A DNA stretch of 64,000 nt from Planctomycetota bacterium (GCA_003671275.1 QWPB01000024.1:1-64000), one strand, 5' to 3'; shown: positions 16,856 through 28,600, counted from the stretch's first letter. Notes: a model not told the origin generated them from the letters alone. Made by a program: numbers and translations.

Positions 16856-18460
16856 ATGAACAGTCGTACTCTGTGGATGCCGCTGGTCGCCTTTGTGGGT
16901 CTGATCGGCCATGCTCATGCCGACGCGCCGGACATTCGCGGCCTCTTCCCCGCCGGAGCGCGGGCCGGTCACGACACCGTCCTGAGAATCATCGGCAAAC
17001 CGGGCACAGCTCCCCTGGCGATCTGGACCGATCGACCCGAGGTGGTGGTCACTCCCACCGACAAGCCGGAGGCGTTCCTGCTCAAGACGCCCGCGGAGTG
17101 TCGGCCCGGAGTGGTCTGGTTGCGGTGGCATAATGCGGAGGGGGCCAGTGAGCTGCGACCGGTCGTGATCGGGACGCTGCCGGAGCTGACTGAGACGGAG
17201 CCGAACAACGCGGCGAAAGAAGCTCAACCGGTTGCCGCCCTTCCGGGGGTGATGAATGGGGTGCTGGCCAAGCGCGGCGATGTCGACACGTATGCGGTGG
17301 CGCTGACCGCGGGGCAGACGCTGGTTGCTTCCGTCGAGGCCCATCGCACGCTCCCCTCGCCCATGGATGCGGTGCTGCAAGTCGCCGACGCGCAGGGGTT
17401 CGTGATCGAACAGAACGAAGATCGCCATGACAGCGACCCGTTGATTGCCTGGACCGTACCCCGTGCGGGGACATACCTGGTGCGGGTGTTTGCCTTTCCC
17501 ACCCAGACTGATTCGAGCATCAACTACTACGGAGCGGATACCGCCGTTTACCGGTTGACGCTGACCACGGGCCCCGTCATCGATCAAATCATCCCGCTGG
17601 TCCGACAGCCCGGTCCCGTCACCGCACGCGGTTGGAACCTGCCGACGACGGAGTTGGTCTTGATCGCTGAGGGGGCCAGTCTGCGTTTCGATCCGGCCAT
17701 GGGGGTACATCCGATTCCGGGGTTCGAACTGGACCAGTTGCCGCGCCCCGTCGGCACCGTCCATCGAGAAGACCCGGCGGCAGAGAGCTTAACCGTGTCG
17801 CTTCCGGCCACAGTCTCGGGGGCGATTGAGTCAGCGGGGGACCGTGATCGCTACCGCTTTACCGCGACCAAGGGCCAGTCCATTCGTTTCCAGGCCACAG
17901 CTCGCTCGCTTGGCTCGCTGGCAGATGTTGTTCTCCGTCTACTGAAAGCCGATGGAAGCGAATTGAAGCAGGTCGACGACACCGAGAAGGCTGCCGACCC
18001 GCACTGGACCCACGCGATTCCCGCAGATGGGGAGTACCTGGTCGAGGTGGCCGACCGGTTCCGCTTCGGCAGCGACCAGCACTTCTACGCCCTGACGATG
18101 CAGGTCACCGCTCCGGAGTTCACGCTCAGCATCCCCGCCAACCGGTACATCGCCGAGGCCACGAAACCCGTCGAGATCCCCGTGACCATCACCCGGCAGG
18201 GTCTGTCCGTGCCGATGACCATCACGGTGAACGGACTGCCCGCCGGGGTCACGTGCGAGACGGTGACCTCGGCCCCCGAGGGGGAGACCTCGAAGGCTGT
18301 CACCCTCAAGCTGGTGGTCACTCCCGAGGCGGCGACCTTCAGCGGACCCCTGCGGATCGTCGGTCGAATCACCGGTCCCGACAGTGAACAAGCCGCGACC
18401 GCCCCGATCGAGGGCGTCGAAGCCCGCACCGCAGCTGTCTGGCTGACGGTCAAAAAGTAG
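16856..18460 (+). CDS. secreted protein with bacterial pre-peptidase C-terminal (PPC) domains
   Basis: A 534-aa exported protein. The ATG at 16856 opens a signal peptide (MNSRTLWMPLVAFVGLIGHAHADA); the ORF track's earlier start at 16802 adds unrelated residues. Two PPC-like beta-sandwich domains are visible. The first, about residues 125-245, begins TEPNNAAKEAQPV and contains GVLAKRGDVDTYAV. The second, about 320-430, contains SGAIESAGDRDRYRF and DGEYLVEVADRF. A C-terminal Ig-like region follows (FTLSIPANRYIAEATKPVEIPV). PPC domains normally accompany secreted peptidases, but in planctomycetes stand-alone PPC proteins are common; no protease domain is present here. It probably acts in the periplasm or at the cell surface. 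Confidence 0.85.
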   Translation: MNSRTLWMPLVAFVGLIGHAHADAPDIRGLFPAGARAGHDTVLRIIGKPGTAPLAIWTDRPEVVVTPTDKPEAFLLKTPAECRPGVVWLRWHNAEGASELRPVVIGTLPELTETEPNNAAKEAQPVAALPGVMNGVLAKRGDVDTYAVALTAGQTLVASVEAHRTLPSPMDAVLQVADAQGFVIEQNEDRHDSDPLIAWTVPRAGTYLVRVFAFPTQTDSSINYYGADTAVYRLTLTTGPVIDQIIPLVRQPGPVTARGWNLPTTELVLIAEGASLRFDPAMGVHPIPGFELDQLPRPVGTVHREDPAAESLTVSLPATVSGAIESAGDRDRYRFTATKGQSIRFQATARSLGSLADVVLRLLKADGSELKQVDDTEKAADPHWTHAIPADGEYLVEVADRFRFGSDQHFYALTMQVTAPEFTLSIPANRYIAEATKPVEIPVTITRQGLSVPMTITVNGLPAGVTCETVTSAPEGETSKAVTLKLVVTPEAATFSGPLRIVGRITGPDSEQAATAPIEGVEARTAAVWLTVKK

Positions 18461-18818
18461 CGGTTCGAGCGGCGATTCATGCCGGTTGGTGATGTTCGTG
18501 GATGGATCGGTTGGCCCGCACAGCTTGCCTGATCCCACTATGCCGCACCCAATTAGATCGATCATGGCAACTAAGGGAGAACATGCATTCTTAATATTTG
18601 AAGATTTCATGATATCCGATTTTTGAGGTACGTGAGTGAGTCCGTTCGAAAGTCGGGTTGGCCATCTGGCTAGCCCCCGTCGGGGTGAACAGCCCGGGAC
18701 GCGAGCGACCGGCAGGATTGTCGGTTCTACTTGACGGTCGTGACACACCCGCGAGCGAGCGTGAGTCAGCCTCGGAAGTCGGGCTGACCAGTGGACGAGT
18801 ATTGGCAGGGACGCCTTC
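18461..18818. other. intergenic region with a small hairpin repeat
   Basis: About 358 bp without a gene. It contains the hairpin ACCGGCA-GGAT-TGTCGGT (18708-18725), whose loop and right arm resemble the palindrome at 10191. Two related words, gaaagtcgggttggcc (near 18648) and ggaagtcgggctgacc (near 18774), flank it. The AT-rich stretch at 18580-18620 may hold a promoter for the porin gene, but no clear boxes were found. Confidence 0.5.
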
Positions 18819-20381
18819 ATGAAGAGCCTGGTCTATCGGACGTTTTTGTGGGGCGTGACCGCTGTGGCCATTTGGCCTGCGGGAGTCTCCGCGGAAGATT
18901 TGCAGACGCAGGAATTGCTGGAGCGACTCGAACGCGCTGAGGCCCGCCTGCAACAACTGGAGGCCACTCCGGCCACGTCCACGCTGGGCCGGACCGAACC
19001 AGTGCTGTTCGATGATGGGACCGAGTCCGATTCGCTGACGGAGCAGTTACGGGCCATTCAAAGTGAAAATGAAGCCCTGAAGGCCGAGCAGCAAGTCCTG
19101 GGGAAGAAGTTCGCCGACCTGTCCAAGGCTCACGACAAGTTCTCGGCGGATACTCTGAAGGGCAAAGGGGTCGTGATCCCTGGGGCTCCCGAAGCCACGA
19201 TGAAGATCAATGCCCGCGTGCATGCGGACTGGTGGGCCTTTCCGCAGGCTGATTCTGGCGCTGCCGCGTTGGAGGGAACTCCGGCAGTCCCACTCGATCC
19301 AGAAGATCGAATCGGGCTTCGCCGAGTGCGGTTCACCATGCGTGGAGACATCAATGATAACATGGCTTATCGCTTCGATGTGGAAGTCGCCGACCCGCGT
19401 GACTTCGAATGGCGCGATGCCTTCTTGTCGTTCAAGAACCTGCCAAATAATCAGGAGATAGTCGTCGGACATCAAAAGAGACCCTATGGCTGGGACCATC
19501 TGAATAGTTCCAATGACAACATTTTCATGGAACGTCCCGTCGTCATTGACTTCGTGAACGGAGATGCGCGTCGTCTGGGTATTCAGGTCAACGGATATAC
19601 CAACGACGAGAGCTGGAACTGGCATTACGGCCTGTTCAATGGAGACAATGTTCAGGACAGTGATCCCTTCTATGTGGGGGACCATATGCAGATGGAGGTG
19701 GCCGCACGCCTTGCGAATACTTGGTGGTATGACGAGGAATCGGATGGCCGGGGATGGGGTCACTGGGGAATTGCGGGAGCCGTCGCTCATCCGGATGGTG
19801 ATCATCCGAATAATACGGCTCGATTCGCCACTCGGCCCGAGGCCCGAACCACCGATCGCTGGATCGATACCAAAGTGATTGCCGGGGCTCAGTCATATGA
19901 AGTGCTGGCACTCGAAAATGTGTTCAATGCGGGGCCGTTTCATGCGGCTGCCGAAGCGCAACATATCTTTCTTCAGCGAGATGGCGGTGAGGATCTGCAC
20001 TTCTGGGGAGCCTACGGCGAAGTGGCCTACATGCTGACCGGCGAGCATATGCAGTGGAACCGCAAGACCGGTTCTTTGGGCAGTGTGCAGCCGTTCGAAA
20101 ACTTTTTCCTGGTCGATCGGATGTCCGGCGGGACCGGTAGCGGCTGGGGAGCCTGGCAAGTGGCGGCCCGCTACTCGTTCATGGATGCCAGCGATGAGAA
20201 CGTGCTGGGAGGGGAAGCCAACAGCGTCACACTCGGACTCGTCTGGTACTTCAATCAGAATGCCAAGATGCAGTTCAATTATGTTCACGGGATCATTGGA
20301 AACAGTGCGGATCTGAACACCGCCGGGACGGGCGACGCGAACTACGACATGCTGGGCATGCGTTGTCTGGTCTTCTTCTAG
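18819..20381 (+). CDS. outer-membrane porin, OprO/OprP-like
   Basis: A 520-aa protein with a signal peptide (cleavage near VSAED), followed by a short coiled coil (LLERLERAEARLQQLEA), which may trimerise or contact the cell wall, and a second helical stretch up to about residue 110. The rest is a beta barrel: alternating aromatic and polar strands, FTMRGDINDNMAYRFDVEV, GHQKRPYGWDHLNSSN, and a terminal phenylalanine (CLVFF) typical of outer-membrane barrels. This is the phosphate-selective porin O/P pattern (PF07396 type), although the substrate need not be phosphate. It shows that the organism has an outer membrane with porins. A Cys-rich secreted protein follows 77 bp later. Confidence 0.85.
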   Translation: MKSLVYRTFLWGVTAVAIWPAGVSAEDLQTQELLERLERAEARLQQLEATPATSTLGRTEPVLFDDGTESDSLTEQLRAIQSENEALKAEQQVLGKKFADLSKAHDKFSADTLKGKGVVIPGAPEATMKINARVHADWWAFPQADSGAAALEGTPAVPLDPEDRIGLRRVRFTMRGDINDNMAYRFDVEVADPRDFEWRDAFLSFKNLPNNQEIVVGHQKRPYGWDHLNSSNDNIFMERPVVIDFVNGDARRLGIQVNGYTNDESWNWHYGLFNGDNVQDSDPFYVGDHMQMEVAARLANTWWYDEESDGRGWGHWGIAGAVAHPDGDHPNNTARFATRPEARTTDRWIDTKVIAGAQSYEVLALENVFNAGPFHAAAEAQHIFLQRDGGEDLHFWGAYGEVAYMLTGEHMQWNRKTGSLGSVQPFENFFLVDRMSGGTGSGWGAWQVAARYSFMDASDENVLGGEANSVTLGLVWYFNQNAKMQFNYVHGIIGNSADLNTAGTGDANYDMLGMRCLVFF

Positions 20382-20458
20382 GCCGCTGTCGATTGGTCGC
20401 CGTTCCGTCTTCCTCACCCGCCCGCCACTGCTTCTCTCGACTCATGAAGGTGTTTTCC

Positions 20459-20857
20459 ATGTCTCGATTTTCCATCAGCGTTGCCCTGTTTTCGGTGGCC
20501 GTTTTGAGTAACACCGTGCAGGCCGGTCTCTTCTGCGAGGAGGGGAACTGCAAGCCCGCCTGTGGCTGCGAAGTCATGTGGGGGTGCTGCCCGACCTATG
20601 AGACGGTGAAGGTTGAGAAGTCGGGCTTCGAGGTCGAGTGCGAGCAGATCTGCGTTCCCAAGGTCCGCCTGCCGTGGGCTGACCCGTGCGAGCCACGTTG
20701 TGCCTTTGTCGTGTGTGTGAACAAACTGAAAAAGGTCAAAAAGGACGATGGCGAGAAGTGCGTTATCAAGTGGGAAGCCAAGCCGTTCTGTGCCCACTGC
20801 CAGAAACCAGTGAACTACAACTGCCCGACGAATATTTGTGCTCCCGTGGCGGAATAA
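20459..20857 (+). CDS. small cysteine-rich secreted protein
   Basis: A 132-aa protein with a signal peptide (MSRFSISVALFSVAVLSNTVQA). The mature part has about fourteen Cys, many in pairs or CxC/CxxC arrangements (CEEGNCKPACGCE, WGCCPTYE, CAHCQK). That could form disulfides or a metal site in the periplasm or cell wall. I know no characterised family; similar short Cys-rich exported proteins are frequent in planctomycetes. The start could also be the ATG at 20444 (MKVFSMSRF), which would extend the signal peptide. It follows the porin at a distance of 77 bp and is probably co-transcribed with it, ending at the hairpin at 20919. Confidence 0.75.
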   Translation: MSRFSISVALFSVAVLSNTVQAGLFCEEGNCKPACGCEVMWGCCPTYETVKVEKSGFEVECEQICVPKVRLPWADPCEPRCAFVVCVNKLKKVKKDDGEKCVIKWEAKPFCAHCQKPVNYNCPTNICAPVAE

Positions 20858-20918
20858 CGCCGGGGCTGGCATCCGCTTCGACAGCGGGACCGGCAAAAGG
20901 ATCTGTTCGGGATCAATC

Positions 20919-20950
20919 ATCGCCCCGTGTCGAGTTCGACGCGGGGCGAT
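20919..20950. terminator. strong hairpin between convergent Cys-rich and MORN-like genes
   Basis: A 14-bp stem (ATCGCCCCGTGTCG / CGACGCGGGGCGAT, one G-T pair) with the tetraloop AGTT, followed by a loosely T-rich stretch (ctcgtttgtgatttt). It lies between converging genes and probably serves as a bidirectional terminator. Confidence 0.7.
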
Positions 20951-20987
20951 CTCGTTTGTGATTTTCGGGAAGCTGTCCGTGCGGAGC

Positions 20988-21236
20988 CTACTTCGCCGAT
21001 GTTTGCTTCGATTTTTTCGTGGTGACTTTGTAGACCGCCCCGGTTTTGTCGTACGTGGTCCACTCGCCGACCGGTTCTCCCCCGGCAAAGGTTCCCGATC
21101 GCAGCTGGGTTCCATCCTTGCGGAACCATTCCCAGTAGCCGTCCATGACGCCGTCGATCATGGGCCCGCGGGCCCAGAGAGAACCGTCCTTATGGTACAG
21201 GATGTGCAGGTTTGACGAGTTTTTTCGGGTTGGCAT
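20988..21236 (-). CDS. small MORN-repeat-like protein
   Basis: An 82-aa protein with three MORN-like units: [40 protein letters not shown] and [18 protein letters not shown]. The pattern YxxDGxxxxxGxxxxGxxxGxW is that of the MORN_2/YwqK type. Such proteins are often labelled 'antitoxin YwqK family' by annotation pipelines, but no toxin gene is adjacent, so that name carries little weight here. It lies head-to-head with lysA (about 100 bp between the starts). The much longer 435-aa ORF reported in this frame simply runs antisense through lysA; the ATG at 21236 gives the real protein. Confidence 0.7.
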   Translation of the reverse strand: MPTRKNSSNLHILYHKDGSLWARGPMIDGVMDGYWEWFRKDGTQLRSGTFAGGEPVGEWTTYDKTGAVYKVTTKKSKQTSAK

Positions 21237-21338
21237 CGATCGTCTCCAGGGAGGATGATTCCCGTGCGAACCAGAAACGATAGAATTTGTCTCCCCGTCT
21301 GGGTAGACCCAGCGTGTCAGAACTCTGCTGAGATTGTG

Positions 21339-22616
21339 ATGAACCCTTTCGAATACCGTGCCGGTGAGCTGTGCTGTGAGAATGTTCGCGTGGCCGATAT
21401 CGCTGAGCGATTCGGGACGCCGGTCTGGATTTACTCCAAGGCGAAATTGCTGCATGAGCTGCAATCGGTGCGGGCCGCATTTTCCGCGGTCGATCCGGTG
21501 ATCTGCTACTCGGTCAAAGCAAATTCGAACCTGTCGATCCTCAAGCTGCTGAACGAGGCGGGGAGTTCGTTTGATGTGGTGTCGGGCGGTGAACTGTTTC
21601 GCGTGAAGCGGGCCGGGGCTGACACGACTCGCGTGGTGTTTGCGGGGGTTGGGAAAACCGATGCGGAGATCCGCCAGGGACTCGAAGACAACATCCTGAT
21701 GTTCAACGTCGAGAGCGAAGCGGAACTCGACGCGATCTCGGCGGTCGCCCAGTCGATGAACCGCGTGGCTCCGGTGGCGATGCGGCTGAACCCCGACATC
21801 GACGGCAAGACGCACGCCAAAACCACGACCGGGAAGAAAGGGAACAAGTTCGGAATGGACATCGAACGGCACAACGAACTGGCTGCCAAAGTGCTGGCCG
21901 ATCCCCACCTGGAGCTGCGGGGAATTCACATGCATATCGGGTCGCCCATCATGACGACCGACCCGTATCTGCAGGCGGCGAAAAAGGCGACGGATGTCGT
22001 GCGTGAATTGCGGTCCCGTGGTCATAAGACCAACTGGATCAACCTCGGTGGTGGTTTTGGCCTGAGCTATCGCGGCAACGAAGCGCCCCCCGCCAGTGAG
22101 TACGCCCGGGTGATTGTCCCGCTCGTTCAGGAAGCCGGGTGCCGGTTGGCTCTGGAACCGGGCCGCTCCATCGTTGGAAATGCCTGTGTGCTGATCAGTC
22201 AGGTGATCTACACGAAGCGCGAGGGCGGCAAGCTGTTCGTCATTCAGGATGCTGCGATGAACGATCTGGTTCGTCCCGCGATGTATGACGCATTTCATCG
22301 TTTGTGGCCGGTCCAGCCGCGAGTGACCCCTCCGACCGATTACGAGGCCGAGTCGATTCCCGGCTGTGAGACAACCGACATTGTCGGGCCGGTCTGTGAA
22401 TCGAGTGACTATCTGGCCCAGAAGCGGGCCTTTCCGCCGGTGAACCGGGGTGAGTTGATTTGCACGTTCAGTGCTGGGGCCTATGGCATGGCCATGAGCA
22501 GCAACTACAACTCACGTCCCCGGGCTGCCGAAATTCTGGTTGATGGCGACAGCGTTTCGGTCATTCGCGAGCGGGAGACCTACGAGGATCTTGTCCGCAG
22601 TGAACTGACCGACTAA
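21339..22616 (+). CDS. lysA: diaminopimelate decarboxylase
   Basis: PLP-dependent enzyme that decarboxylates meso-diaminopimelate to L-lysine, the last step of lysine synthesis. The 425-aa product has the expected fold-III alanine-racemase-like barrel with the PLP lysine in [17 protein letters not shown], the phosphate-binding [17 protein letters not shown], and the C-terminal active-site segments CESSDYLA and [14 protein letters not shown]. The start at 21339 ([11 protein letters not shown]) is the normal beginning; the ORF track's start at 21255 is too early. No other lysine gene is adjacent. Together with the DNPR-type murE further on, it indicates that this cell makes meso-diaminopimelate. 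Confidence 0.95.
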   Translation: MNPFEYRAGELCCENVRVADIAERFGTPVWIYSKAKLLHELQSVRAAFSAVDPVICYSVKANSNLSILKLLNEAGSSFDVVSGGELFRVKRAGADTTRVVFAGVGKTDAEIRQGLEDNILMFNVESEAELDAISAVAQSMNRVAPVAMRLNPDIDGKTHAKTTTGKKGNKFGMDIERHNELAAKVLADPHLELRGIHMHIGSPIMTTDPYLQAAKKATDVVRELRSRGHKTNWINLGGGFGLSYRGNEAPPASEYARVIVPLVQEAGCRLALEPGRSIVGNACVLISQVIYTKREGGKLFVIQDAAMNDLVRPAMYDAFHRLWPVQPRVTPPTDYEAESIPGCETTDIVGPVCESSDYLAQKRAFPPVNRGELICTFSAGAYGMAMSSNYNSRPRAAEILVDGDSVSVIRERETYEDLVRSELTD

Positions 22617-22643
22617 TCACACCACATGACGAATCGCCACCAA

Positions 22644-22675
22644 GCCCGCAGCTCATTCTCACGTGAGTTGCGGGC
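22644..22675. terminator. bidirectional hairpin between lysA and the second giant gene
   Basis: A 12-bp stem (GCCCGCAGCTCA / TGAGTTGCGGGC, one G-T pair) with an 8-base loop lies in the 67-bp gap between the converging lysA and giant haem-protein genes. Confidence 0.7.
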
Positions 22676-22683
22676 ATTGTCGT

Positions 22684-25600
22684 TCACTCGACTTTCAGCA
22701 GATACTCCCACACGGCGTCGAACTGCTTGGAAGCATCGCCTTCGAGGATCTGCGTGACCTTGGTCGTCTTCCCGTCCGCAGCCAGTTTGGGCATGCGTGT
22801 CCCGATGTCGTAACGCGGCGGGTCGAGAACCCAGCGGCGATAGAAATCGTACCGCATCCGCTCCTTGGTCATCGTGAAGTTGATGCCGGGCGCGAGCAGC
22901 GTCTTCTCGTCCCCCGTCGGTGGCTGATTCCCCAGCGCGTGACACTGGCGACAATCGAGGGCGTCCTTCTGGATCAGTCGGGCACCCAGTTCGAGCCCCT
23001 GATGGAGGGGAGCGGGAGCCATCGGAACTCGGTCGAGGACTCCGTGCTGTGCAGCGATCCCGGCCGCGAGCGTCTCGGCATAGGCCGGGAACGCGGGCAT
23101 CCGCGCCTTCAGCCACGGGCGTGGGCGCTCGGCGACCTCACCCTTCAAGAGCTTCGCCACCCAGGCCTCGTGCAACTTCTCTCCCGTCCAAGTCAGCTGG
23201 GGGAGCGTCTCGGGAGCCAGACCGCTTTCGCTCTCTTCGGTGATCAGTTCAGCACGCGGGCTGTTGATCGAATCGCGCACGTGACAAGCGGCACAGTTCA
23301 GCCGCTTCAGCAACACCTCGGCCCGCTCGGGGAGTGATTCGGGCGAGGTCGCAAAGCCCGGAGCCTGCAGGAAGGCGGCGAGGGCCTTCCGCTGTGCAGC
23401 CGTGAGCAGATACCGAGGGGCAGACGCCGGAACAGCGTCCGCCAGACACCCCTTGTCGAGGTCACGGAACGACAGCGCGGGTCGCAGTGCGAGCGGCGAC
23501 TCGGCCGCGCCCGGTTTGCCGTGGCAGGCGGCGCAGCCCTTGGCGTCGTACAGCTTGGCTCCGCGGGTGGCATCGCCAGCGAGCGGCTTTGCGGATGCTG
23601 GCTGGGCCTCGCCGAGCAGCCGCTTCGCGAGCGCCGTGGCCTCCTCGCTGGAGAGCTTGAAGTCCGGCATCCGGGCGGTGCGGTGATACTTGTGAGGAGA
23701 CTTCAGGTACTCGGCGAGCCCGTCCGCGTGATACTTCTTTGCCACATGCTCCAGGGACCGACGGTTGCGACCAACTTCGGGGCCGCTCAACAGCGCGTCA
23801 GCTTTCAGTGTGTGGCAGCCGATGCAGCCGAGGTTCTCAAAGAGGGTCTGGCCACTGAGAGCAGTGTCCGGGGCCTGACGGACTCCGGCTCCCCCGTCTG
23901 TTGGCGGGAATAGATAGGCCAGTATGTCCTCGACGGATTGCTGATCCTCGGCGCTCTTGGCATCAAACAGCTGGGGCATCGTCCGCTTGGTCGCGGACCA
24001 AATCTTTGCCAGTGCTTCCTGCTCCGCAGGGGGGCTTTCGCTGGGGACAGGTCGCAGCAAGTGTCCTCGCACCCAGTCGCTGTTCAAACGATTCCCCAAG
24101 TCAGTCAGCAGTCGTCCTTGCGTCAGGTCCGTAGTCCACTGGGCGGCGTCTCGCGGATGAACCCCCTCGGGTGCTGAGTGACATCGCACGCACTTGAGCG
24201 TATCGAACAGATCGCGCCCCTCGCGCCGCAGCTGGGACATGTCGAGGGCTTTGTTGTGCTCATGGAACAACACAGTCGGAGGGATCGCCTCTTCGCCGAA
24301 TCCAGGGCCCGACCAGAGGACACGCATCTGCGGACCGATTCCCTCCTTCTCATCCGAGGGCCGGGGATCGGTTTGTTCGATCACCAGTTTGTTGTACCCC
24401 GCATGCAATGGGATGGTGACCTCGTCCGAGACGGGCAGGTCGTGCTTCTTCCGCAGCTCGCGATGATCGTTGATACGCAGCCGCACATCGCCGGTGCCCG
24501 TGATCCGGAACTTGTAGTTGCCACGCTCCGGGGCCTTGAGGAACCCCTGGAACAGGATCAGCGCCGGTCCCGGCTTGACCCATGGTGAGTGAGGCACGCC
24601 CGGCGGGAACGAGCTGGCGGCCATGCGGGCGATGGTCGAGTCCTGTTCCTCGCCATGAATGAACCGCTGTTCCAGACCCGGTCGCAGCCGTTCCAGGACT
24701 CCGGGTGGCAGTTCGCCGGGGGCAGCCCGCCGGACGATCTGGGTATCGGGGATCCGTTCCTCCGGAACGCGATGCAGTGTGTAGGCGATCGTGCTGCGAA
24801 CCGGCTCTTCCTGATTCGCGAGGTTCAGCGTGAACCGTACCTGCAGCTGGCAGCAGGGCTGAACATTGTCGACTTCCAGAAACACAGTCCGCTGGTCGAG
24901 CTTGGTCGCGGACTTCACTGGCCACTCGTCGCGGCCTTGCTCGTTGGGGTTCGTCAGTTTGTAGTCGGCTGAGCCGTAGACTTGCGAGTATTTGTAGTTC
25001 CAGGCCTCGACGGTGTAGTTCCCCTGGTCTTCGACATCGTTTCCGAGGAAGCCGGGGAAGGTAATCGCCAGTCCGTTCTTGTAAGTCTTCACCGCAGTCG
25101 GCAGGTACGGTTGTTTGCCGGTAAACCGCACTCGGTGCAGGCAGCCATCCTGCGTCGCCGAGGTGGTCCAGCCGCGGAGTCCGGTCACGTAGAGCTGTCC
25201 GTCGTGCGGACTGAACTTGCCTCGGCAGGCTCCGGAGTCGAACAGCAGCGGGAACGGGATCGTGCCTCCCTGCAGAACCGACTCGCCGTTGGGTCCCGAG
25301 ACGCGCTCCTGCAGGACCTGCATCATCGTGCACTGGCCATACGAGAAGTGCAGCATCGTCCCACGCGGCAGTCCCCAGCGGTCGCTGTCGACCCAGACTT
25401 CGCCGCCGCTGCTGTTGTCGGTCCGTCGCGGGATGTACGTGAACGGAGCTTCGACCCCCACAGTCTTCAGCGGGTCATGCAGCGCAATCAGTGGCTGTTC
25501 GAGTTTGTGCGGTGGCAGCGGACCGGGGTAACCGAAGTGGTCGCCCTTCTGAATGTCGAAGATCCCGGTGGCGGGGGTCCATTCCCCTTCCTGAGGAGAG

Positions 25601-28600
25601 GCGGACAACTCGCCGTTCGGACCGAGGCCCATTCCGTTCGGATTCCGCAGCCCGGTGCCGACGACCTCCAGCTTCTGACCATCGGGCGAAATGCGGACGG
25701 CTCCCTGCTTCGCGTGCAGGAAGTAGAACCAGCCGTCCCTGTCAGCTTCCAGGCAGGTCACATAGTCATGCCCGCCGGCTGAGGTGTCGTAGAGATTTGA
25801 GAAACATTCGTAGCTGTCAGCTTCACCGTCGTTGTTGAGGTCCTTAAGCCGCGTGATCTGATCGCGACCGAGGACATAAACATCGCCATTCAGGACCTTC
25901 AGCCCCAGTGGCTGGAACAGCCCGGTGGCGTACCGCTTCCAGGTCAGCTCCTTCAGTGCCCCGTCGATGCCGGACACGCGCCACACATCGCCGTGGACCG
26001 TACTGATAAAAGCGGTCTGCAGCGGATCGATCCCACCTCCGACCGGCCCTGCGGGCGGGAAGTCGACGCCGGTCGTGAAGAACAGGGCCTTGTACGGGTT
26101 GTCGAATGGGATCGCGATCGTGTCGAGAACGTAAGGATGCGGCCCCGTGAACCCGGTGGAACCTTTGGTCACGATCTTCTCGTTCCAGCGGGCGGGCCCG
26201 GGCTGTGTGAGGTCCGCCAGTGACTCGGTTTTGATGCTGGGCAGGAGCTTCACGAGTGCGGGGGCGTCGTCTTCGAAGCTGATTGAATAGAGCAGCTTGA
26301 ATCGCACCGGCTTATCACGGGCCGGAAGAGCGAGATGTCCACCCTTGTCGGTGACACCCAGCTCGTGCGGCATCTGTTCGGACAGGAGTACCACACGGCG
26401 TATGAGAGCTCCGTCCTTGAGCTTCAATGAACCACGCTGTTCGATGACCTCGAACACAGCCCCCGCCGGCAGCAGGCTCAACGTCAACGGTCCTCCCGCT
26501 GCGACTTCAAACTGTCGCGAGAAGACTCCCTCCGCTTCGCGCCAGGGAGACTCCTGCACGAGTGTGTCGTTGACGTTGTACTCCAGCACCACGCGCGGAT
26601 GGTGCGAGACCATGCGGCGGTACTGCACCTTGGCATCACCCCACATCGGAGCTTCGGGAAGCGCCATCTGCAGCGTCCCATTTGGCTGCGGAGAGGCAAT
26701 GATCCCGTACCGGGCCGGGTCAAACTTCAGGAACCCGCCGGTCCAGATCGCCCGCAGCCCGCAATGCTGCGTGTCGTAGCAGAGGGTCGCCTGCTGCTCG
26801 TCGCCGACGCGGATCGACAGCCCTTTCTTCACCGGGCCATTCGGCAGCGAGACAATACTGGCCAGCCAGCGGCCGATCTCCGACTCCTGCCAGCGGCCAT
26901 CGACCGAGTTCTTCTCAGTCCAGTCGAACCCGACCTGCTCCTTGCCCCAGTGGTTCTGCTCAGTCTTGGGGGCCGATGCCACGGGTGGCGCTTCGGCGAA
27001 GGCATCGAGCTTGCGCTTACACTCATCCGGCGATTTCCCGCCGCTCAGCTTGTCGAAGTGCCACAGCCCCAGCGTCGTGGCCAGCTGGCGTTCATCGAGA
27101 GCCGGGGCCTCTGCGGGCTGTTCCGTGAACTCGCGCACCCCGCGCGTGAACCGCAGCTCGTCAATCAACCCCGCGCAGCCGATCCCGCCTTCGACCAGTT
27201 GACCAATCGCAATCGGCCCCGCCTCAGCGGGCTTCGACTCCGGCAGTGCCTTGTCGAGCGCCGCCTTCCCGTCCACATACAGACGGAGTCTGCCCGGTTC
27301 GAACGCCATGGCGACATGATGCCACTGGCCATCGGCGATATCGACATTGGTCCGGTAATCGCCACCCCGTCCCGGCATATAGACCGCAAAGTGCCCGGCC
27401 CCCGCGTGCGAGTACATCTCCCAGTGCGTCGCGGACGACTTCGGCTCGCTGGCGACCAGGATGTTGAACCCGGTCTTCGAGGTCAGCTTCGTCCAGCAGT
27501 CGACCGTGACAGCTGCGTTGCGATGCTCGGCATGAGCCGCGAAGTAGGCTCCGCCCTGAGCTGCGTCGAGGGCCTTGCCGAACTTGCCATCGGCCAGTGT
27601 GAGCTTGCCAGTGGCCTTGGGGGCAGGCGGGGCCGCTGCAGCTTTGGCCTCTGCCGGTTTCGGAGCGGGTGGGGCTCCATCGGCGGTGAAGGCGATCACC
27701 TTGCGTTTCGCGGCCCACGCCACTGCGCGCCTTAGCATCTCATTGGCTTCGAACGCTTCATACGTCCGCTCGCTGTGTCCGAGCAGCGTCTGGAAGATGC
27801 GTCCTTGTCCGTACTGATAGACCCAGGCCAGCGGCTCATCACGTTTGGTGACCTGGGAGTGGGCCTTGATCAGCGGCTCGATTGGCTCTGCTCCGTCCTG
27901 CTTGAAATACAGCTCATCGACGATGGGGAATCCCTTGAGTCCAGCGGTGATCTCGTGCTTCGCTTCGGTCAGTGCGACCTCGAATGGGCCGTACGCGTCG
28001 TGACCGCTTTGGGCCTCGTCCTTGCCGTGGTGATTCCAGACGCGGCGGACGATCTTGCGATACTCGGGCCAGTCGGACTCACCGGCCATTGGCAGCGAGA
28101 AGTTCCAGGCTCCATTCGCGAAGTGGACGATCACCAGCCCTCCGCCGTCCTGCAGGAAGTCCATGAACTCCTGCTTGGCCTTCGGCGACAAGCTCTTCGG
28201 GTCGTGCCAGTTGGCATAGCTGTTGAGCAGCACCACATCGTTGACCTGGATCTGCTTCGAGAACGCCGTCTCCGGGTCGGTGCTGACCGAGACCTTCACG
28301 CGCGGGTCGAGTTCGAGCTGGGCCTTGATGACGGGAGTTGTCTTCTCCCAGTTGTGCCACTTGTGAGCCTCGTTCCCCGTGATCAGCAGCACGCGGATCG
28401 GCTGGTCCTCCAGCTTGGCCTTCTCGGTTCCCGTCGTTCCGGAGAGGGCGGCTGTGATCTCCTGATGGGTGAAGTATCGGGCCTGGACGCCGCCCTCGGG
28501 GACTTCGATTTTGGCGGTCCAGGCGAGGGCGTTGAGGATCAGCGTGCGAAACTCGGCGACCTCCCAGTTGGCGTAAAAGTGCCCACAAGTGGTGCCGAAA

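Noticed and set aside
16601-17764. 387-aa minus-strand ORF over the FG-GAP fragment and PPC gene
   Set aside because: It is antisense to both the duplicated FG-GAP fragment and the PPC protein, with low-complexity composition.
20988-21236. Toxin-antitoxin pair (YwqK 'antitoxin' label)
   Set aside because: No small toxin gene is adjacent; the neighbours are lysA and a Cys-rich exported protein. The label would come only from the MORN repeats.
20988-22298. 435-aa minus-strand ORF covering lysA
   Set aside because: Only its last 82 codons (MORN-like) look like protein; the rest is antisense to lysA, whose motifs are unambiguous.
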